From positions 4,779,001-4,843,000 of the forward strand of contig OZ005610.1 in the NCBI GenBank assembly GCA_963930655.1: a stretch of 64,000 nucleotides of DNA, given 5' to 3'. The notes beneath the pieces were generated by a model. It had not been told where the DNA came from. It saw only the letters and a program-made list of their open reading frames with translations, and did not search any database. How positions within the stretch are numbered: position 1 is the first letter of the stretch; every line of letters starts with the position of its first letter. The position numbers were made by a program, and so were the translations under genes. This DNA is from Myrica gale. Lineage: Eukaryota; Streptophyta; Magnoliopsida; Fagales; Myricaceae. This document shows, piece after piece, positions 57,364 through 64,000 of this stretch.

Positions 57364-58187
57364 GGAACAAAAACCCAAAAGAAAAAAGCATGACTTTTGG
57401 GAAACAAATGCGTTTACCAATTTACCTCAGTGTCATCAAAGTCTTCGTCTCTTATCTTGTGAAATAGGCGACTGGGTGCAGAATGATGTTGATGGAATTC
57501 ACTAAGTGCGATCCATCTCATAATCCTTAGTTAGCAGTCATTAATTTCTACCGAAGAGGGGGAGGGCGAGCAGCCAACCACTCCACTTAAGACTCCAAAA
57601 GGCATCATTTAGTTACACGATTATTACCTCTTTTTCCCAAGTTTTTCATTTAAAAAACTTCAATTATGTACAGAGCCGGCCGATGATTTGTAAGAGCAAA
57701 TTTCGACTGTATATGAGCAAAAATCAAAACCTGCCAAAAAGTTTTAATATGCTTTATTAAGCCCTTTATGTTTAAAAAACAATCAATATTCACATTTTTT
57801 CTGTTTGATTTCCCATTTCCATCAATTCAATTCACATTAAAATTTGAGGGGTTAATTAATTTTTGTCTATAAATATAGATATACGACATACTATTATGTT
57901 TTGGAGGATGACCTCCCATCGAATGCGTCTCTTATAACAGTCAAAAAGCTTTGGCGAGCGCAAGTTGAAACCATCATCACGTATTGACGCCATATGAGCA
58001 CTGCAACTTCCTAAGTCTTCGTAGTAGAAATTGCTCGGACCCTTCGCACTTTAGGACCGTCTCCATGTCTTCCTAGTGGTTGACTCCGACTTTGGGGTCT
58101 CGCCAGAAAACTGACGTATTAGGGTGAGACGTAACGCACCCTAATTGCCTTTGGTTTTTCCAGAAGTTCATAGGGTTAAACTACTGA

Positions 58188-58410
58188 GAGCATGTTGTTT
58201 TGGTGAAATTTTTAAGATTTTAAGTGTTTTGAGAATTTTTAGGTGATGTTTGAGTTTGATTGGTGTTTGTGTAGAAGATATTGACTTGTATTGATGTTTG
58301 TAAAAAATGTAATATTGAATTTGTATTGATATCGTGTAAAAGTAATATTGGTATTTTAATTTTAGAAAGTTGATTCAAATTTTTAAGATTTTGACAAAAC
58401 AAACATGCCC
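58188..58410. mobile_element. AT-rich MITE relative
   Basis: Starts GAGCATGTTGTTTTGG and ends CAAAACAAACATGCCC (complementary termini). Contains 'gagaatttttaggtgatgtt', the reverse of a block in 48454-48679. No duplication was confirmed. Confidence 0.5.
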
Positions 58411-59701
58411 TAAAATTACCTTATTGTACCACAATTTTTCCAATCACAATTGTAATTTGTGTGCTGCTCCTGCTTCCTGGACAGGTATTGAGCCATTTCA
58501 CCTTCTTCATAAACATGTACAAACATATTCAAGAGTCCAAGACAATCAATCAAGGATGTTTTCGTTTGCACGCTAATCTATGTGATAGTGTTGAGGACCC
58601 GTCTTCAAATTCAACGAGTCATCAATCTACACAATCAGGATCTCCAAATCGAGAATCTAAAGTTTTTATGAGATTTAGGGATTTGGTTCAATTAGGGATT
58701 TAATCTAAACAAATTGATGAGATTTACTTAAATTAAGGTTTGGAAATTGAAATAGATAAAAGGAAAACACAAGTTAGCCCATGTCTTCCAAAAACTGAGC
58801 TTAGAAAACGGAAAGTTCAAGAGTTTTCAAAACCAAAACAAGCCATCACGAATAAGTCTCAACATGAACGAATAATTTTCAAAGCCTACTATTAATTAAA
58901 CTTAATATAGAGAAACCAAAATGACATACATGCCCAGCCCTTTTCCCATTTTGTAGTTCCTTCAAAGTCTATTGATTGTACTGGGGTTTCAACAAATCGA
59001 TACCAACTTACTGTGTCTCTTTTCTAATTCTACTTTTCAATTTTTCTAACAAATTGAGAGAATCTAAATCCATGTTCTTAAATCACTTTTCTCTCGTGTA
59101 TATTTTCTCCAGAGTTTAAATCCTTCTGCTTTGATTTATATCAATTATCAAAGAACTTCCTTGTAATAGTTCTTCGTTTTGTTCTGTTCTGTCCTAGAAG
59201 GTACTACCAACGTGTACCATCATTCAAGCGTCGAGAAGGTCGATTATCCAATTGGTATACGTTTCTATAGAAAAGTTTCAAACTTGGAACAGAGACAGGA
59301 AAAAAAAACGAACGATTCTATGGGTCGATTATTAGATCGTTTCTGAAAAGAGAAAAGGGTCGTTTTTGTAATTTTGAATTTTTGAGGATCATGGACATTG
59401 GACAGCTTAAGCAGTACGGATCAGTGTTTTTGTGTAGCTCATTGCCTCATTCCAACTCCATCCCGAATCTTTCTTTGAAAATTTCAGATGAGTACGGAAT
59501 TCATAGCAGGTTGTTCCTTTTCACGTGCTGGGATTACTTTAAATTATTTATTTTTGAATCAATTATGGAAATTTTATTGGAAAAAGGAAAGAAGAATCCA
59601 ATCCGCAGAAGTAAATAAAACGTACTCAAGCTTGTTTTATTTGTCAGAATTCACATCACACCAACGGCCCGAGTTATGATACAGTAGCGGTTTGCAAGGC
59701 T

Positions 59702-62700
59702 CTAGGAATGTGAACCTTGGGCTGACAATTTCTGAGAAATCACTTGCATGGTTGGCCTAGACTCTGGATTAGCCTTTAAGCATGCGGATGCGAGCTTTAG
59801 GATGTTCATCAGTTCGCCCTGAAAATGACTCGAGGGAGGTGGAAGGCGCTGTTCCAACACATCACTGAGCACCACGTCCTCCATCGCTGATGGGGACGAC
59901 AAAGAGGAGATGAAATCACCCGGATGCTCTCCTTTGATCACTTCTACAGCCAACACCCCAAAACTATACACATCACATTTCTCAGTCACCTTCATGGTGT
60001 AAGCGAGCTCTGTAAGACAAAAGTGAAAAAGAGATAAAGAGATCAGCTTGAATCTACGCCAATTGATCTAGGATGTTAGGAGGATTGTGCTGCATTTATT
60101 TTTCGCATACCTGGAGCTATATATCCGTATGTCCCTGCAACGGCAGTCCAATTGGATGAATCTTGCTTCAGGAGCTTTGCAGTGCCAAAGTCTGAAATGT
60201 GAGCCTCATATTCAGCATCAAGCAAAATGTTGTTGCTCGACATGTCTCGATGAATAATTGGAGGGGAGATATCATGGTGCATGTAAGCCAAGGCATGAGC
60301 CACACCCTTAATTATGTTCAACCTCTTGCTCCAATCTAATCTTTTGGCTGCTTCTTCGCTGCTCAAGTTTGAGGCCAAGCTACCCCTTTCGAGGTACTCA
60401 TAAATCAGAAATGAGTGCCATGGGTGTGAACAGAAGCCATAAAGTTTCACAATGTTTCGATGTCGTATCTCTGTTAATGCCCTTATCTCACTTAAAAATT
60501 CCTTCTGATAGGTCTCCTCGCCATCGTGTAGTGAGTGAAGCTTCTTCACGGCTACAACTTCACCGGATGGAAGCTTTACTTTGTAAACTCTTCCATGTCC
60601 TCCTTCCCCAATACAATGTGCTACATCGAATGCATTAGTTGCTTTAATGATTTCTTCATATAGAATTTTCCCGTTGAAAGTTGATATCACAAAAAATTCT
60701 TTGTTGTCCACATCGCATTGTTTTGCTTGCGACTCTTTCTTTCTACTTCTCAAGATCAGGAAAATCCCGAAGAAAGCGAATAGAAGTGAAAGTGCTCCTA
60801 GAAGAGGGAAAACAATTGAAAATACAATTTTCTGGGCTCCTTTTGAGGCATGGTTATTTGCAGATGAACGGCTGCATGACTGCAGTCCTCTGACATCACC
60901 ACACAAGCCTTTGTTTCCCTGTAATGCCTCTATCGGAGCATCTTGAAATGCTTTGCTGTACGGAATGGGACCCTGCAACTCATTATAAGATATGTCAATA
61001 GACAACAAGCCGGGCATCCTCGAAAATGTTGTCGGAATAGAACCACTAAGGTTATTATGAGAAAGATTCAGGATCTCCAAACTCTGCAAACCGCTCATTT
61101 GAGATGGTATCTCTCCAGTTAATGAGTTATGACTCAAATCTAGTCGGGACAAGTGAACTAACTTCCCCAACTGAATTGGAATTTCTTGGCTGAACTTGTT
61201 ATAACTCAAATTAAAGTAGTTCAGTTTCAAGAGTTCACCTAGCTTTCCAGGAAGTGACTTGCGCAATCTGTTTCTAGATATGTCAAGATACTCAAGATCA
61301 GTCAATGATCCAACTTCTGGAGGTATACCACCGGAAAGCCCGTTGCCGTTCAACATCAACTTTACCAAAGAAGTCAACCTTGTAAGTTCCTTCGGGATCT
61401 CCCCAACTAAATGATTCAGAGATAGATCAAGGACATGTAATTGAGTTAAGCTTCCAATCTCAGATGGTATGCTACCTGTGATATTGTTGCCCGCCATAAG
61501 CAGAGCTTGTAGTTTCCCGCACCTTCCCCAGTTGCGTGAAACTTCTCCATAGAAGTTATTTCTACTTAGGTCTATGTAATCCAAGTCCGGATAAACTCCA
61601 AAGCCTTCAGATATGTTTCCAGTTAATTGGTTAAATTCTAGAGAGACAGTAACTAAAGATTTGCAGTTTCTCAAGCCGATGGGGATTGAACCAGTGAGAC
61701 TGTTGTTGTGTACGGTAAAATTTTGAAGTAATCCACCTCGACAAATATTTTCCGGTAAAACACCAGAGAAGTAGTTCGTGTCCAATTCCAATTCAAGCAA
61801 ATTCAAGAGATTTTCAGTCTCTTGAGGAATAGTGCCAGAAAGTTGATTGTCACGGAGGTATAGTGTCTGTAATCTTCTCAAATTACCAATTGCAGCGGGA
61901 ATGGAACCAGTTAATAGGTTCTGGCTCAACTCTAGACCAACAAGAGACTCTAAGTTTCCTATTTCTTTTGGGATACGGCCAGAAAGTTTATTATCATAAA
62001 GTCGAAGAAGGGTGAGGTTTCTTAGACTGCCAAAAGATGTCGGGATTGATCCAGAAAGATTGTTTATACTTAGGACTAAGATCAAGAGGGAGGTTAAATT
62101 TCCTAACTCTGAAGGGATGGGACCAGAAAGTTGGTTGCTGAACATGGACAACTCGGTTAGCTTTTTGAAGCTTCCGAAAGTTGAAGGGATGGGACCTATT
62201 AGAAGGTTGGTATCCATATAGAGTAGAATCAAATTGGAGAGATTTCCTATTGCCGGAGGAACAAGACCAGAAAGTTGATTTTCAAAGAGAAGCAAGGTAA
62301 GCAGATTGCTCAAATTGCCTAAAGCAGCAGGAATGGGACCTTCTAGTTCGTTAGCATATAAAGCAAGCTCAGTGAGAGACTTCAGCTTGCCTAATTCCTC
62401 CGGAATTGTGCCGTTGAATTGGTTTTTAACAAGGTGCAATACCTCCAGATTTGTTGGCTGACCAATTTCTGGTGGAATCTTCCCAGAGAAATAATTATAT
62501 GACAAATCAAGGTACTTGAGCCTAGAGAGGTTACCAATTTGAGGTGGAATGGTACCAAAGAGTTCATTTGTCATGAGATCAATATATTCAAGATTGGGGA
62601 AAGATGAAAATGGAAACTGGTGAAGCGTACCTCTTAAGCCTGAATTAGTGAGGTTTACCCTGATGACACTTCCAGCAGTATTGCAAGAAATACCAAACCA

Positions 62701-62919
62701 AGTGCAGGGACTTGTGCTTGGTCTCATGTTGGTAACATTTTGAGGAAGGAGAGTCCATGAAGATAGCTGAGGCTGCGTATGATTTTGGAGGCTCGATTTC
62801 CATTTGAGAAGATCATTTGCTTCTTCAATGGATCCATACGTTATGCTGAATGAGGAGCATAACATAACAAACTGGACAAGAACAGAGAAGAGTGCTTTCT
62901 CGAGGGAGGACCATGCCAT
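59702..62919 (-). CDS. LRR receptor-like kinase, MIK2-like
   Basis: Two exons, 62919-60111 and 60009-59702, joined across a 101-bp GT/AG intron within the kinase domain, giving 1038 aa. There is a signal peptide (residues ~1-29), an LRR N-terminal cap with ANDLLKWKSSL and the CTWFGISC pair (~33-80), roughly 22 leucine-rich repeats (~85-660), a membrane segment at ~698-724, and a cytoplasmic kinase from ~769: glycine loop GEGGHGRV, catalytic Lys in VAVKK (~792), IIHRDMSSNNI (Asp ~892) and DFG (~910). The arginine before the catalytic Asp marks an RD kinase. The closest family by memory is MDIS1-interacting receptor-like kinase 2, which senses peptides and cell-wall or pathogen cues at the plasma membrane. 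The frame is intact. The paralogue at 52945-57184 on the same strand shows local tandem duplication. Confidence 0.95.
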
Positions 62920-63180
62920 GGTTTGCGTGTTCGCCTATATGTGGGTGAAAATATGTTATATTTATAACTGGAAGTCTGGAACCCACTCTATTCTCTTGAC
63001 ACATTATCCACGAAATTCCGCAGTACTTGCAATAAGTATCACCACAAGTTTCAAGTTGCGCCATAATTGGAAAGAAGAATGTGTGCGCTTTTGAACAGGA
63101 GCACTTAGTCAAGTGTAGTCTTTTCAGGGCGTGAGCAAAAGGGGAACCATTTGGACTCCTTTGTTTTAGTGTGGGAATTC
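62920..63180 (-). promoter_or_regulatory. Upstream region of the intact receptor kinase
   Basis: Short AT-rich leader and promoter between the receptor start and the LINE fragment. 'tataaatataac' on the minus strand near 62955-62966 may serve as a TATA element, about 40 bp before the ATG. This would imply a very short leader, so confidence is low. Confidence 0.3.
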
Positions 63181-64000
63181 CGTTGGTTCATTCGACAGCA
63201 TCCTTGACCCTTGGATTGTCTCAGTTCCTACCTTCAAACCTCAACCTAGAGATGCAAATGTGCAGCTTGATTTGAATCTGAAAGTGGGGGATTTATGAAC
63301 CTGGCTATTGGTCAATGGGACCAGCAAAAAATCTATAGCCTTTTTTATGCCCAGACCAGTTCGGCTATTTTCAATATGCGACCAATGATAGAAGAGACAC
63401 TATGTTCTGGACTAGATAGCTCTGGAAATTTTTCTGTCAATCAAGCTGTGGTAAGGCAACGCAGTGTGCAGCTCCAAAGCCCACTGCCGTTAGCAAGTTG
63501 GAAACATTTATGGAAATTAAAGGTCCATGATTGCCTAAAACTATTGCTGTGGAAGGTTGCTTGGGATATCCTTCCAACAAAATGCAAGGTCCATAATAGA
63601 ATAGGGAGGAGTGGGGAAAATATTGATCCTCTGGTTTGTGAGTTATGTGGCGGCATGGAGGACTCCATTCACCATTAATCTTCAACTGTATCTTCAGCCG
63701 AATTATTTGGACGAAGTCTCCATGGGGTATAAACATGGATGTTTTTGGCCAATGCTCAGTGGCTGATTGGGTTCATAATATTCTCCATCCGCATAAAAAT
63801 CTCGACATTCCTTTGAACATCAGAAACAGGTCTATGCTGCAAATGCCATTGATATGATTTGGCTGAATAGAAATAAACAGGTTCATGAGGGCATCAAAAT
63901 GGAGGTCTTGCAGAATATTGGTCCGAGTGTTTGGAGAGCTCCTCCACGTGATGTGGTCAAAATAAATGTAGATTTGCCATTCAAGATACTTTTGCAATTA
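63180..64000 (+). mobile_element. LINE (L1-like) 3' fragment, runs off the window
   Basis: Coding remains of a plant LINE on the + strand. 63295-63678 is open and carries the zinc-binding region found after the reverse transcriptase (zf-RVT): WKHLWKLKVHDCLKLLLWKV, then CELCGGMEDSIHH. The expected continuation (FNCIFSRIIW) follows in another frame after a stop at 63676, and the frame changes again near 63850 to read WRAPPRDVVKINVD, the usual link into the RNase H domain. At least two frame breaks are present, so it is a dead copy. The right end lies outside the window and the left end is approximate. Confidence 0.82.

Larger units (their letters stand above)
57185..59701. other. Spacer between the receptor pseudogene and the intact receptor
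   Basis: Holds the promoter side of the pseudogene, a long C-run/A-run tract at 57329-57363, the MITE at 58188-58410 and, near 59400-59700, the 3' flank of the intact receptor. No further gene is supported. Confidence 0.45.

Overview
This is nuclear DNA of a flowering plant, most likely a woody eudicot; I cannot name the species. The evidence is spliced genes with plant-only families (VQ protein, TTL-type TPR protein, MIK2-like LRR receptor kinase, chloroplast methyltransferase), AT-rich introns and spacers, and dense small transposons. No rRNA, tRNA, CRISPR or prokaryote-type feature was seen.

Layout. 1-3 kb: spacer with an old LTR-derived scrap and C-run/A-run tracts. 3.06-4.08 kb (+): intronless acidic plant-specific protein. 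5.2-6.3 kb: a poly(A) retroposon with a complete miniature LTR element (TRIM) inside it. 6.63-9.84 kb (-): seven-exon TTL-like gene with a shifted reading window in exon 1. 10-25.4 kb: no convincing host gene, but layered MITEs, hAT and Mutator-type elements and a solo LTR. 26.2-27.5 kb (+): VQ-motif gene. 29.7-32.4 kb: short LTR element, 5'-truncated LINE and a GC-rich minisatellite. 34.67-38.7 kb (+): three-exon major facilitator gene. 39.3-40.2 kb: second large poly(A) retroposon copy. 40.7-44.5 kb (-): eight-exon chloroplast methyltransferase. 44.8-50.4 kb: two hAT elements with target-site duplications and a foldback MITE. 51.5-52.95 kb (+): damaged 3' part of an HN1-like gene. 52.9-57.2 kb (-): LRR receptor kinase pseudogene split by a 1.9-kb solo LTR and lacking its kinase domain. 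59.7-62.9 kb (-): intact paralogue of that receptor. 63.2-64 kb (+): LINE fragment running off the window.

The host genes are ordinary single-gene units and do not form a pathway. The clearest higher-order structure is repeat nesting: solo LTR in Tourist-like MITE, Mutator-type MITE in Tourist-like MITE, Tourist-like MITE in hAT, TRIM in poly(A) retroposon, and solo LTR in receptor kinase. I found no convincing new biological system. The most novel-looking item is a family of 0.5-0.9 kb poly(A)-tailed retroposons with no evident protein-coding content (three copies). All exon boundaries were read by eye from GT/AG signals and family similarity recalled from memory; no database search was run.
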